From Pseudomonas sp. SID14000 (GTDB lineage Bacteria; Pseudomonadota; Gammaproteobacteria; Pseudomonadales; Pseudomonadaceae): a stretch of DNA of 64,000 nt. Below the pieces are notes generated by a model. The model worked only from the letters and a program-made list of their open reading frames with translations. It was not told the origin of the DNA and ran no database searches. Position 1 is the stretch's first letter. Each line of letters opens with the position of its first letter. Below, piece by piece: positions 50,921 through 58,919 of this stretch. The stretch covers positions 124,001-188,000 of the forward strand of contig NZ_NFZQ01000012.1 of NCBI RefSeq assembly GCF_002165135.1, in the 5' to 3' direction. The position numbers were made by a program, and so were the translations under genes.

Positions 50921-51472
50921 CTAGGTAGTGGTCGAGACGTTCATCGGCGGCAGGTATTCATGGCCTATGGGGTAGTGCTGCCCGATGCGGTCGCGATAGT
51001 AGCATTCTAGTGTGCGAGTGACGGTGCGGAAAGCCAGCTCGCCCCAAGGTATCTCATGTTCTTCGAACAGCCGCACCTCCAGGCTTTCGACACCGACAGC
51101 GAAATCGAGGTCTGCCAGCTCGGCGCGGAAGAACACGTGCACCTGGTTGATGTGTGGCAGATCGAACAGCTGGTACAGGTTCATGCTGCCGACCCGGGCG
51201 CAGGCCTCCTCGACGGTTTCGCGACGGGCCGCTTGGTCGAGCGTTTCGCCGTTTTCCATGAAACCGGCAGGCAGGGTCCAGAAGCCACGGCGTGGCTCGA
51301 TGGCGCGCCGGCACAGCAGCACCTGGCTACCCCAAGTCGGCAACACGCCGGCGACGATGTTGGGGTTCTGGTAGTGGATGGTCTGGCAACACTCGCAGAC
51401 ATACCGCAGGCGGCTGTCGCCCTCGGGGATCCGCTGAGTGACCGGCTGGCCGCACGCGCTGCAGAATTTCAT
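50921..51472 (-). CDS. Nudix hydrolase with zinc ribbon
   Basis: A 183-residue protein: N-terminal zinc ribbon with two CxxC pairs (CSACGQ, CECCQ; residues 4-32), then a Nudix domain with box GFMENGETLDQAARRETVEE (about 83-102), like NudC-type or ADP-ribose-type hydrolases. The substrate cannot be fixed. Start 51472 has AAAGGAACGACAC upstream; the frame extends much further upstream but MKFCSACGQP is the family start. Confidence 0.88.
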   Translation of the reverse strand: MKFCSACGQPVTQRIPEGDSRLRYVCECCQTIHYQNPNIVAGVLPTWGSQVLLCRRAIEPRRGFWTLPAGFMENGETLDQAARRETVEEACARVGSMNLYQLFDLPHINQVHVFFRAELADLDFAVGVESLEVRLFEEHEIPWGELAFRTVTRTLECYYRDRIGQHYPIGHEYLPPMNVSTTT

Positions 51473-51596
51473 GTGTCGTTCCTTTTGCTTCGGGCTATCT
51501 TGGCGCGCCGGCCGGGCCGCCGCAAGCGCGCGGGGCTTGGGTGCATCGCGCCTTTGGTGCATCATGCAAGGCAGGCCTTGGATACGAGCGTGCGCA

Positions 51597-52196
51597 ATGC
51601 TGGACGAGCTACTTCGCCGAATGAGCAACCACCAACCCGCATCACTGGAAACCGACCGACGGTTCCCCGAAGCGGCGGTCCTTTTGCCCATTACCCGCAG
51701 CGAAGCACCCGAGCTGGTCCTGACCCTGCGCGCCAAGGGCCTGTCCACCCACGGAGGCGAAGTGGCCTTTCCCGGTGGCCGCCGCGACCCCGAAGACCCG
51801 GACCTGGTGTTCACCGCGCTACGTGAAGCCGAGGAAGAAATCGGCCTGCCACCAGGCCTGGTCGAAGTGATCGGCCCGCTCAGTCCGCTGATTTCCCTCC
51901 ATGGCCTGAAAGTGACGCCATTCGTCGGGCTTATCCCCGATTTTGTCGAATACCGCGCCAATGATGCCGAGATCGCGGCAGTATTCACCGTGCCGCTGGA
52001 GTTCTTCCGCCAGGACCCGCGCGACCATACCCACCGTATCGATTACCAGGGGCGCAGCTGGTATGTGCCCAGCTATCGCTATGGCGAATACAAGATCTGG
52101 GGTTTGTCGGCGATCATGATCGTCGAACTGGTCAATCTGCTGTTCGATGCCGGCATCAGCCTGCACCAGCCCCCTGAGCGTTACATCGAAAACTGA
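51597..52196 (+). CDS. CoA pyrophosphatase-like Nudix hydrolase
   Basis: A 199-residue Nudix protein of the NudL/CoA pyrophosphatase branch: LVLTLRAKGLSTHGGEVAFP (the UPF0035-type motif before the Nudix box) and GGRRDPEDPDLVFTALREAE followed by EEIGL. It would split CoA or its derivatives into 4'-phosphopantetheine and 3',5'-ADP. ATG 51597 (MLDELLRRM) was chosen; ATG 51564 is an alternative. It is divergent from the other Nudix gene and 44 bases before the carbonic anhydrase-like gene. Confidence 0.88.
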   Translation: MLDELLRRMSNHQPASLETDRRFPEAAVLLPITRSEAPELVLTLRAKGLSTHGGEVAFPGGRRDPEDPDLVFTALREAEEEIGLPPGLVEVIGPLSPLISLHGLKVTPFVGLIPDFVEYRANDAEIAAVFTVPLEFFRQDPRDHTHRIDYQGRSWYVPSYRYGEYKIWGLSAIMIVELVNLLFDAGISLHQPPERYIEN

Positions 52197-52240
52197 GCGG
52201 GGCCAACCCGTCGTCTGCGTTTGCAGCCTGAGGAGCAAGC

Positions 52241-52765
52241 ATGAAATACCGCCTGGGCGACCTGCGGGTCGAGAGCCACCCTACCAGTTGGGCCGCACCC
52301 AACGCCACGCTGATCGGCAAGGTGCGCCTGCAGGCCAATGCCAGCGTATGGTTTGGCGCGGTGCTGCGCGGGGACAACGAGCTGATCGACATTGGCGAGG
52401 GCAGCAACGTGCAGGATGGTACGGTGATGCACACAGACATGGGCTCGCCGCTGACCTTGGGCAAGGGCGTGACCGTTGGTCACAACGCCATGCTGCATGG
52501 CTGCACGGTGGGCGACTACAGCCTGGTTGGTATCAATGCGGTGATCCTCAATGGTGCGCGCATCGGCAAGCACTGCATCATTGGCGCCAATGCGTTGATT
52601 GCAGAAGGTAAGGAGATTCCCGACGGCTCGCTGGTAATGGGCTCGCCGGGCAAGGTGGTGCGTGAGCTGACTGAACAGCAGAAGCGCATGCTCGAAGCCA
52701 GTGCCGCGCATTACATGCACAATGCCCAGCGTTATGCACGGGAGTTGGTGGTTGACGATGAGTGA
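52241..52765 (+). CDS. Gamma-carbonic anhydrase family protein
   Basis: A 174-residue left-handed beta-helix protein with hexapeptide repeats (for example IGKVRLQANASVWFGAVLRG) and the three zinc His in VMHTD, TVGHNAMLHG (about residues 67, 87 and 92). It resembles YrdA/CaiE-type gamma-CA proteins; enzyme activity in this branch is uncertain. AGGAG lies 6 bases before the ATG. It overlaps the DUF1289 gene by eight bases. Confidence 0.9.
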   Translation: MKYRLGDLRVESHPTSWAAPNATLIGKVRLQANASVWFGAVLRGDNELIDIGEGSNVQDGTVMHTDMGSPLTLGKGVTVGHNAMLHGCTVGDYSLVGINAVILNGARIGKHCIIGANALIAEGKEIPDGSLVMGSPGKVVRELTEQQKRMLEASAAHYMHNAQRYARELVVDDE

Positions 52766-52952
52766 TGTCGTAGAGCGGCCGGTGGCCTCGCCGTGCGTGA
52801 GCATCTGTGCACTGGACGAGCAGGATATCTGCACCGGTTGCCAGCGAACCGTGGCGGAAATCAGCCGCTGGGGGCGGATGGACAACGACGAGCGCCGGGC
52901 TGTGCTCAAGCGTTGCCATGAAAGGGCCGTGGAGGCCGGCCTCATCCTGTAG
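52758..52952 (+). CDS. DUF1289 protein, small Cys-rich
   Basis: A 64-residue protein with the DUF1289 pattern: SPCVSICALDEQDICTGCQR followed by TVAEISRWGRM, four Cys placed to bind a metal. It is common in proteobacteria, often beside gamma-CA or tRNA genes; the function is not known. It starts eight bases inside the end of the carbonic anhydrase-like gene. Confidence 0.88.
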   Translation: MSDVVERPVASPCVSICALDEQDICTGCQRTVAEISRWGRMDNDERRAVLKRCHERAVEAGLIL

Positions 52953-52967
52953 GCTGACGCGCCCCCC

Positions 52968-53060
52968 TGTAGGAGCAGCCTTGTGCTGCGAAGAGGCCAG
53001 CAAGGCAAAAGGTGATCGTTCGCAGATATGGCCTCTTCGCGGCGTAAGGCTGCTCCTACA
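52968..53060. repeat. REP pair, inverted (CCTTGTGCTGCG type)
   Basis: Arms 52968-52998 and 53030-53060 pair with a few differences: the right arm reads GCGGCGTAAGGC where a perfect copy would read GCAGCACAAGGC. Confidence 0.88.
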
Positions 53061-53090
53061 TGTCCTGTGCATGGCTTGAGGTCGGTGCCT

Positions 53091-53113
53091 GCGGGTTTAC
53101 CCGCGAACAAGCC
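53091..53113. repeat. REP remnant
   Basis: GCGGGTTTACCCGCGAACAA then GCC: only the inner palindrome of a REP unit is left, 40 bases before the VUT-family gene. Confidence 0.65.
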
Positions 53114-53152
53114 AGCGGTAATCTGTGCGGCTTGCCCACAGACCACCCGCCA

Positions 53153-53620
53153 ATGTTCTATCTGATTGCCTACATCAGCAGCGTAGTGCTGATCAACTAC
53201 GCCTTCTCCAGCGCACCACACCTGGACATCATCTGGTCCGCCTGGGGTGGCCTGGTGTTCATCCTGCGCGACATGGTGCAGACTCGCTTCGGCCATGGCG
53301 CCCTGGTCGCCATGTTGGTGGCGCTGGTGCTGTCCTATGTCACCTCGGAGCCAGCCATCGCCCTGGCCAGCGCTACCGCGTTCTTCATTTCCGAACTGAT
53401 CGACTGGCTGGTGTTCAGCGTTACCCGCCGACCGCTGCGCGACCGCCTGTGGCTGAGCTCGGCACTGAGCATCCCGGTGGACACCTTCATCTTCTTCGGC
53501 ATGATCGGCGCCCTGACCCCAGCCGTGATCGGCACCGCCATGGCCTCGAAATTCGCCGGTGTCACCGCCGTGTGGCTGGCCATGGCATTTCGCGCCCGGC
53601 GGGCCGCCGTGACGGGTTGA
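53153..53620 (+). CDS. Short VUT-family (YhhQ-like) membrane protein
   Basis: A 155-residue membrane protein with about five helices and VUT/YhhQ features: ATAFFISELIDWLVFSVTRR, then LSIPVDTFIFFG. YhhQ-type proteins import queuosine precursors (preQ0/preQ1). Full-length members are about 220 residues, so this is a short form; no frameshift is visible. ATG 53153 was chosen because the open frame upstream runs through REP sequence. Queuosine genes are not nearby. Confidence 0.78.
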   Translation: MFYLIAYISSVVLINYAFSSAPHLDIIWSAWGGLVFILRDMVQTRFGHGALVAMLVALVLSYVTSEPAIALASATAFFISELIDWLVFSVTRRPLRDRLWLSSALSIPVDTFIFFGMIGALTPAVIGTAMASKFAGVTAVWLAMAFRARRAAVTG

Positions 53621-53625
53621 TGGTG

Positions 53626-53631
53626 TAGAAT
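53626..53631 (+). promoter_or_regulatory. Probable -10 element of purT
   Basis: TAGAAT, 64 bases before the purT ATG, five of six to consensus; no clear -35 at standard spacing. Confidence 0.4.
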
Positions 53632-53695
53632 AGCGGTCCTTTTTCAGCGGGCGGCGCCAAGCCTGGTGCGGCCCCGGACGCCTCGAGGACCTGAA

Positions 53696-54877
53696 ATGAC
53701 CCGTATCGGAACCCCCTTGTCGCCCACCGCGACACGTGTACTGCTCTGCGGCTGTGGCGAGCTGGGCAAGGAAGTGGTGATCGAGCTGCAGCGCCTGGGC
53801 GTCGAAGTGATCGCCGTCGATCGCTACGCCAATGCCCCGGCAATGCAGGTGGCGCACCGCAGCCACGTGGTCAACATGCTCGATGGCGTGGCCCTGCGCG
53901 CGGTGATCGAGGCCGAGAAGCCGCACTACATCGTCCCTGAAATCGAAGCCATCGCCACCGCCACCTTGGTCGAGCTGGAAAACGAAGGTTTCAACGTGGT
54001 GCCGACCGCCCGCGCCACCCAGCTCACCATGAACCGTGAAGGCATCCGCCGCCTGGCCGCCGAAGAGCTGGACCTGCCAACCTCGCCGTACCACTTCGCT
54101 GACACCTACGAAGACTACGCCAAGGCCGTGGCCGATGTCGGCTACCCATGCGTGGTCAAACCGGTAATGAGCTCGTCGGGCAAGGGCCAGAGCCTGTTGC
54201 GCAGCGATGCCGACCTGCAGAAGTCGTGGGACTACGCCCAGGAAGGCGGCCGCGCCGGCAAAGGCCGGGTCATCGTCGAGGGCTTCATCGACTTCGAATA
54301 CGAAATTACCCTGCTGACCGTGCGCCACGTCGGCGGTACTACCTTCCTTGAGCCAGTCGGCCATCGTCAGGAGAAGGGTGACTACCAGGAGTCGTGGCAG
54401 CCGCAGGCCATGAGCCCGAAGGCGCTGGCCGAGTCGCAGCGGGTGGCCAAGGCGGTCACCGATGCCCTGGGCGGTCGTGGCCTGTTTGGCGTGGAACTGT
54501 TCGTGAAGGGCGACCAGGTGTGGTTCAGCGAAGTCTCGCCACGCCCGCATGACACCGGCCTGGTGACCCTGATCTCCCAGGACCTGTCGCAGTTTGCCCT
54601 GCATGCCCGCGCCATTCTCGGCCTGCCGATTCCGGCAGTGCGCCAGTTCGGCCCTTCGGCTTCGGCGGTGATCTTGCCTGAGGGGCAGTCGCAGCAGACC
54701 AGCTTTGCCAACCTGGGTGCGGCGCTGAGCGAGCCGGATACCGCCATTCGCCTGTTCGGCAAGCCGGAAATCAACGGTACCCGCCGCATGGGCGTGTGCC
54801 TGGCGCGTGACGAGTCGGTCGAACTGGCGCGTGCCAAGGCGACCCGTGCTGCGCAGGCGGTCAAGGTCGAGTTCTGA
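53696..54877 (+). CDS. purT: Formate-dependent phosphoribosylglycinamide formyltransferase 2
   Basis: A 393-residue ATP-grasp enzyme that makes formyl-GAR from GAR, formate and ATP, bypassing the folate-dependent PurN. Seen: VLLCGCGELGKEVVIELQRL, the ATP-grasp segment PCVVKPVMSSSGKGQS (about residues 148-163), and GLFGVELFVKGDQVWFSEVS then PRPHDTG. ATG 53696 follows GAGGACCTGAA. The frame upstream is open but outside the family. Confidence 0.95.
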   Translation: MTRIGTPLSPTATRVLLCGCGELGKEVVIELQRLGVEVIAVDRYANAPAMQVAHRSHVVNMLDGVALRAVIEAEKPHYIVPEIEAIATATLVELENEGFNVVPTARATQLTMNREGIRRLAAEELDLPTSPYHFADTYEDYAKAVADVGYPCVVKPVMSSSGKGQSLLRSDADLQKSWDYAQEGGRAGKGRVIVEGFIDFEYEITLLTVRHVGGTTFLEPVGHRQEKGDYQESWQPQAMSPKALAESQRVAKAVTDALGGRGLFGVELFVKGDQVWFSEVSPRPHDTGLVTLISQDLSQFALHARAILGLPIPAVRQFGPSASAVILPEGQSQQTSFANLGAALSEPDTAIRLFGKPEINGTRRMGVCLARDESVELARAKATRAAQAVKVEF

Positions 54878-54900
54878 TCCGATTGGGGCTGCGTTGCAGC

Positions 54901-54973
54901 CCATTCGCAGCACAAGGCTGCTCCTACAAGGGCAACGCATCCCCCTGTAGGAGCAGCCTTGTGCTGCGAATGG
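54901..54973. repeat. REP pair between convergent genes (CCTTGTGCTGCG type)
   Basis: Arms 54901-54928 and 54946-54973 are perfect 28-bp reverse complements (CCATTCGCAGCACAAGGCTG on) with a 17-base loop. It lies between the ends of purT and the MFS gene and probably serves as a terminator for both. Confidence 0.92.
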
Positions 54974-54995
54974 GGCGCAGGGCGCCCCCAACTGT

Positions 54996-56297
54996 TCAAA
55001 GTTCGGTATTGCGGGTCTCTTTCAGGCACAGCACGGCAATCAAGCTGATCACCGCCGCCACCGACACATAACCCCCCACCCAGCTCAACCCACCCATGCT
55101 CACCAGCTTCTGGGCAAAGAACGGTGCCGCTGAGGCGCCGACGATGCCGCCCAGGTTATACGCCGCCGAAGCGCCGGTATAACGCACGTGGGTCGGGAAC
55201 AGTTCAGGCAGCAGTGCCCCCATCGGCGCAAAAGTCACGCCCATCAGGAACAGCTCGATGGCCAGGAACAGCGCCACGCCTGCGGTCGACCCCGAAGTCA
55301 GCAGCGGCTCCATGGTAAAGCCCGAGGCCACCGCCAGCAGGCCGCCGACGATCAGCACCGGTTTGCGCCCGTAGCGGTCGCTGAGCCAGGCCGACAGTGG
55401 TGTGGCCAGGGCCATGAACACCACCGCAAAGCACAGCAGGCCAAGGAACGTCTCGCGGCTGTAACCCAGTGTGGTCACGCCATAGCTCAGCGAGAACACC
55501 GTGGAGATATAGAACAGTGCGTAGCACACCACCATCGCTGCTGCGCCCAGCAGGGTCGGCAGCCAGTATCTGGAAAACAGGTCGACCACCGGCATTTTCA
55601 CCCGCTCGTGGCGCGCGACAGCCTTGGCGAATACCGGGCTTTCTTCAAGCTTCAGGCGTACATACAGGCCCACCAGTACCAGCGCGGCGCTGAGCAGGAA
55701 TGGAATGCGCCAGCCCCATTCGCGGAACTGCTCGTCGCTGAGCACCAGGGCCAGGGTCAGGAACAGGCCGTTGGCGGCCAGGAAACCGATCGAAGGGCCC
55801 AGTTGCGGGAACATGCCGAACCAGGCGCGCTTGCCTTCCGGCGCGTTCTCGGTGGCCAGCAAGGCCGCGCCACCCCATTCGCCACCCAGGCCCAGGCCTT
55901 GGCCAAAGCGCAGCAGGCAGAGGATGATCGGTGCCCATACACCAATGCTGTCATAGCCCGGCAGCACGCCGATGGCTGTGGTGGACACGCCCATCAGCAG
56001 CAGCGAGGCGACCAGGGTCGACTTGCGGCCGATACGGTCGCCAAAGTGGCCGAACAGTGCCGAGCCCAGCGGGCGCGCCAGGAAGGCGATACCGAAGGTG
56101 AGGAAGGCCGCCAGCATCTGCGCGGTACCCGACCCGGACGGGAAGAACACCGGGCCGATCACCAGGGCGGCGGCAGTGGCATAGACGTAGAAATCGTAGA
56201 ACTCGATGGCGGTACCGATGAAGCTGGCGGTGGCTACCCGCGCGGGCGAGTTGACCGGTGCGGCAGGCGCTTCGGCATAGGTGCTGCTGGTTGTCAT
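54996..56297 (-). CDS. MFS metabolite:H+ symporter
   Basis: A 433-residue transporter with 12 helices of the ProP/ShiA metabolite:H+ symporter branch: FIGTAIEFYDFYVYATAAAL at the first helix, GRKSTLVASLLLMG loop, RFGQGLGLGGEWGGAALLA and the second-half YGRKPVL. It carries dicarboxylates, shikimate, proline betaine or similar; the substrate is unknown. Start 56297 (MTTSSTYAEAP) has AGGGAC upstream. The 274 bases upstream show no clear structure. Confidence 0.88.
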   Translation of the reverse strand: MTTSSTYAEAPAAPVNSPARVATASFIGTAIEFYDFYVYATAAALVIGPVFFPSGSGTAQMLAAFLTFGIAFLARPLGSALFGHFGDRIGRKSTLVASLLLMGVSTTAIGVLPGYDSIGVWAPIILCLLRFGQGLGLGGEWGGAALLATENAPEGKRAWFGMFPQLGPSIGFLAANGLFLTLALVLSDEQFREWGWRIPFLLSAALVLVGLYVRLKLEESPVFAKAVARHERVKMPVVDLFSRYWLPTLLGAAAMVVCYALFYISTVFSLSYGVTTLGYSRETFLGLLCFAVVFMALATPLSAWLSDRYGRKPVLIVGGLLAVASGFTMEPLLTSGSTAGVALFLAIELFLMGVTFAPMGALLPELFPTHVRYTGASAAYNLGGIVGASAAPFFAQKLVSMGGLSWVGGYVSVAAVISLIAVLCLKETRNTEL

Positions 56298-56571
56298 TGA
56301 ATAGGTCCCTGACAGTCTGGTCCGGCTCCATGGGGTCAGCCTCGCGGCGTGCAATGCAAAAGGGCAGGCACGGTGGCGCGGGCGCCGGAGCGTTTTGTTT
56401 TTGTGTGCGCCCGACTGACGATAGCCCAAGGGGGGTAGGGGCGGAGGCGGGCACTGTTCGGGGTGTTGAAACAGGGCCGCAGGGCGTGTCAGTGGAGCGG
56501 ACTGGCCGTGGGGCGCCGGGTGCGGGTAGCAGGCGGGACGGCGGGGCTGGGTAAGCGTGACCCGAGTATAG

Positions 56572-57777
56572 CTATCGGGTCACGGTCCACACCAGTACCT
56601 TGCTGGCACAATTGTCCTCTGTTTCGAGGATTTCCAGGCGATAGCGGCCGATCTTCAGGCAAACGGCGCTTTCCGGGATGCTTTCCAGCGCTTCGGTGAC
56701 CAGCCCGTTGAGGGTTTTCGGCCCGCCGTCGCAGGGCAGGTGCCAGCCCAGGCTGCGGTTGATCTCGCGCAGCGAAGCGGTGCCGTCGATGACGAAGGTG
56801 CCATCGGGCTGCGGGTGCACGTGGGGGTTGTCCAGGCTGTGTTCATCCTCGAACTCGCCAACGATCTCTTCGAGGATGTCTTCCAGGGTGACGATGCCCA
56901 GCACTTCGCCGTACTCGTCCACCACTACGCCCAGGCGGCGCTGCTGCTTGTGGAAGTTCAGCAGCTGCATTTGCAGGGGCGTGCTCTCCGGCACGAAATA
57001 GGGCTCGTAGCAGGCGCCGAGCAGCGCCTCCAGGGTCAGCTCGGCCTTGGGCAACAGGTGGCTGATCAGCTTGGTGTTGAGGATTGCTTCAACCTGGTTG
57101 ATGTCGCTGTGGTACACCGGCAGGCGGGTGTGGCGGCTGACGATCAGTTGTTCGATGATGCGCTCGATCGGCTCGTCGAGGCTGATGCCGTCCACTTCGT
57201 TACGCGGTACCAGGATGTCGTTGACGGTCATCTTGTCCAGTGACTGCAGGCCGTCCAGTATGCCGTGGCGCGGCGCTTCGTGTTCCTCGTCCTCGTCGAA
57301 GTCATCGGCTTCCTGCGGGTGCAGTGCCACGGCCGTGGCTTGCGCACGGAACGGACGCAATATCAGCTTGGCAACGCCATCCAGCAGGCAGGCCAGCGGT
57401 TGCAGCAGGGCGAGGGGGACTTTCAGCAGGCTGGCGCCGAGGCTGACGAATGCCTGCGGGTTGCGCCGGGCCAGACGCCGCGGCAGGTATTCGGCAAACA
57501 CCAGCAAGGTGAGGGTGGCGGCCAACCCGGCCAGCCAGAAGCCCTGCTCGCCACTATGGCGCTGGCCGACCAGGCAAGCCAGGCCCAGCACCAGCAGTTT
57601 GCCCAGGCTGGCGCACAGCACCAGGGCCTGGGCTGGCAGCACGGGCTGGCCATCCTCGCCGGCGCGCAGCGCGCCATTGAGTTGCAGGCGGGCGGCATCC
57701 ACCGCGGTGAACAGCGCCGACCACAACAGCGCCAGTGCCAGGGTGCCGAATAGCGGTGCGTACGGCAGGGTATCCAT
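56572..57777 (-). CDS. CNNM/HlyC-CorC family membrane protein
   Basis: A 401-residue protein: N-terminal DUF21 membrane domain with about four helices (residues 8-150), two CBS domains (about 185-300; MTVNDILVPRNEVDGISLDE, LGVVVDEYGEVLGIVTLEDI) and a C-terminal CorC_HlyC domain. The family affects magnesium and cobalt efflux or transport regulation. It lies ten bases after the ypjD stop, so both are probably one unit. Confidence 0.9.
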   Translation of the reverse strand: MDTLPYAPLFGTLALALLWSALFTAVDAARLQLNGALRAGEDGQPVLPAQALVLCASLGKLLVLGLACLVGQRHSGEQGFWLAGLAATLTLLVFAEYLPRRLARRNPQAFVSLGASLLKVPLALLQPLACLLDGVAKLILRPFRAQATAVALHPQEADDFDEDEEHEAPRHGILDGLQSLDKMTVNDILVPRNEVDGISLDEPIERIIEQLIVSRHTRLPVYHSDINQVEAILNTKLISHLLPKAELTLEALLGACYEPYFVPESTPLQMQLLNFHKQQRRLGVVVDEYGEVLGIVTLEDILEEIVGEFEDEHSLDNPHVHPQPDGTFVIDGTASLREINRSLGWHLPCDGGPKTLNGLVTEALESIPESAVCLKIGRYRLEILETEDNCASKVLVWTVTR

Positions 57778-57786
57778 GGGCGGCCG

Positions 57787-58596
57787 TCAGATATGCAGGA
57801 TAAATTCGCGAACCAGCTTGCTGCCGAAATAGGCCAGCATCAGCAGGCAGAAACCGGCCAGCGTCCAGCGGATGGCCTTGTGGCCACGCCAGCCCAGGCG
57901 GGTGCGGCCCCACAACAGTACGCTGAACACTACCCAGGCGACACAGGCCAGCAGGGTCTTGTGTGCCAGGTGCTGGGCGAACAGGTTGTCCAGGAACAGC
58001 CAGCCAGAGATCAGCGACAGCGACAGCAGGCACCAGCCGGCCCAGAGGAAGCCGAACAGCAGGCTTTCCATGGTTTGCAGCGGCGGGAAATTGCGGATCA
58101 GCCCGGACGGATGCTTGTTCTTCAACTGGCGGTCCTGTAGCAGCAGCAGTAGCGCCTGGAACACCGCGATGGTGAACAGCCCGTAGGCCAGGATCGACAG
58201 CAGGATATGCGCAAGGATACCCGGTTCTTCGTTGACCAGCGGCACCGTGCCGGGGGGCGCGAACTGGGCCAGCAGCGCAGTCACCGCGCCCAGCGGGAAC
58301 AGCAGCACCAGCAGGTTTTCTACAGGTATGCGCAAGCAGGCCAGCAGAGTCAGGGCGATGACCGCCACGGCGATCAGGCTGGCGGCACTGAAGAAGTCCA
58401 GGCTCAGGCCCAGAGGTGTGATCAGCTGGAAGAACAGCGCACCGGCCTGGGCGAGTACCGCCAAGGCACCCAGCAGGGCAAGCAGGCGCTTGTCGGCCTT
58501 GCGGTTCTGGGCAAGGTAAGAGCCCTGGTAGATGGCCGCAGCTATATATAGGCCGGCGGCGATCAGGTTGGGGATGAGGCTGGGTGAGGAGAACAT
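57787..58596 (-). CDS. ypjD: YpjD, cytochrome c assembly-type (CcsA-like) membrane protein
   Basis: A 269-residue membrane protein with eight helices and features of the CcsA/CcmC-like family: HILLSILAYGLFTIAVFQAL and the FLWAGWCLLSLSLISGWLF segment (a WWD-like site lacking Asp). It sits next to ffh, as in most proteobacteria. The role is unclear; haem handling is suggested by family only. Confidence 0.88.
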   Translation of the reverse strand: MFSSPSLIPNLIAAGLYIAAAIYQGSYLAQNRKADKRLLALLGALAVLAQAGALFFQLITPLGLSLDFFSAASLIAVAVIALTLLACLRIPVENLLVLLFPLGAVTALLAQFAPPGTVPLVNEEPGILAHILLSILAYGLFTIAVFQALLLLLQDRQLKNKHPSGLIRNFPPLQTMESLLFGFLWAGWCLLSLSLISGWLFLDNLFAQHLAHKTLLACVAWVVFSVLLWGRTRLGWRGHKAIRWTLAGFCLLMLAYFGSKLVREFILHI

Positions 58597-58680
58597 AAGT
58601 CCTGGTTGGCGAGCCTTAAAGAGACGGAGTTTGGCATAGATCGCGCTGGTCTAGGAAGACTGGCAGACCGCGGTGCGGCA

Positions 58681-58768
58681 TTCGCGAGTGAACCCGCTCC
58701 TACAGGTACGGCGCCGGTTTCGAATGTGGTGCAGACCCTGTGGGAGCGGGTTCACCCGCGAAGAGGCC
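58681..58768. repeat. REP pair, inverted (GTTCACCC variant)
   Basis: Left unit 58681-58704 (TTCGCGAGTGAACCCGCTCC), right unit 58739-58768. It lies in the 323-base divergent region of ypjD and ffh, whose only other clear element is the TATAAT at 58830. Confidence 0.88.
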
Positions 58769-58829
58769 GGCGCAGCCACCGATTATCTACCATACCGCCG
58801 CCAAGGTGTGCGCCGCCGTCGCACTTCGC

Positions 58830-58835
58830 TATAAT
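58830..58835 (+). promoter_or_regulatory. -10 element of ffh
   Basis: A perfect TATAAT, 84 bases before the ffh ATG; the -35 region (TGTGCG, 17 bases upstream) is weak. Confidence 0.6.
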
Positions 58836-58919
58836 CGCCGCCTTGCTGTGCCCGGCGGGTATGCATTCCCCCTGGGCGCCTGACAAACCTCGGCTTTTAC
58901 TCGGCCTGAAAGGATCACC

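Noticed and set aside
53076..53152. PreQ1 riboswitch before the VUT-family gene
   Set aside because: The gap is short and mostly REP remnant; I could not find the expected stem, loop and A-rich tail.
56298..56571. Small gene or RNA upstream of the MFS gene
   Set aside because: No start with ribosome site, no stable hairpin with T-run and no promoter-like pair was convincing.
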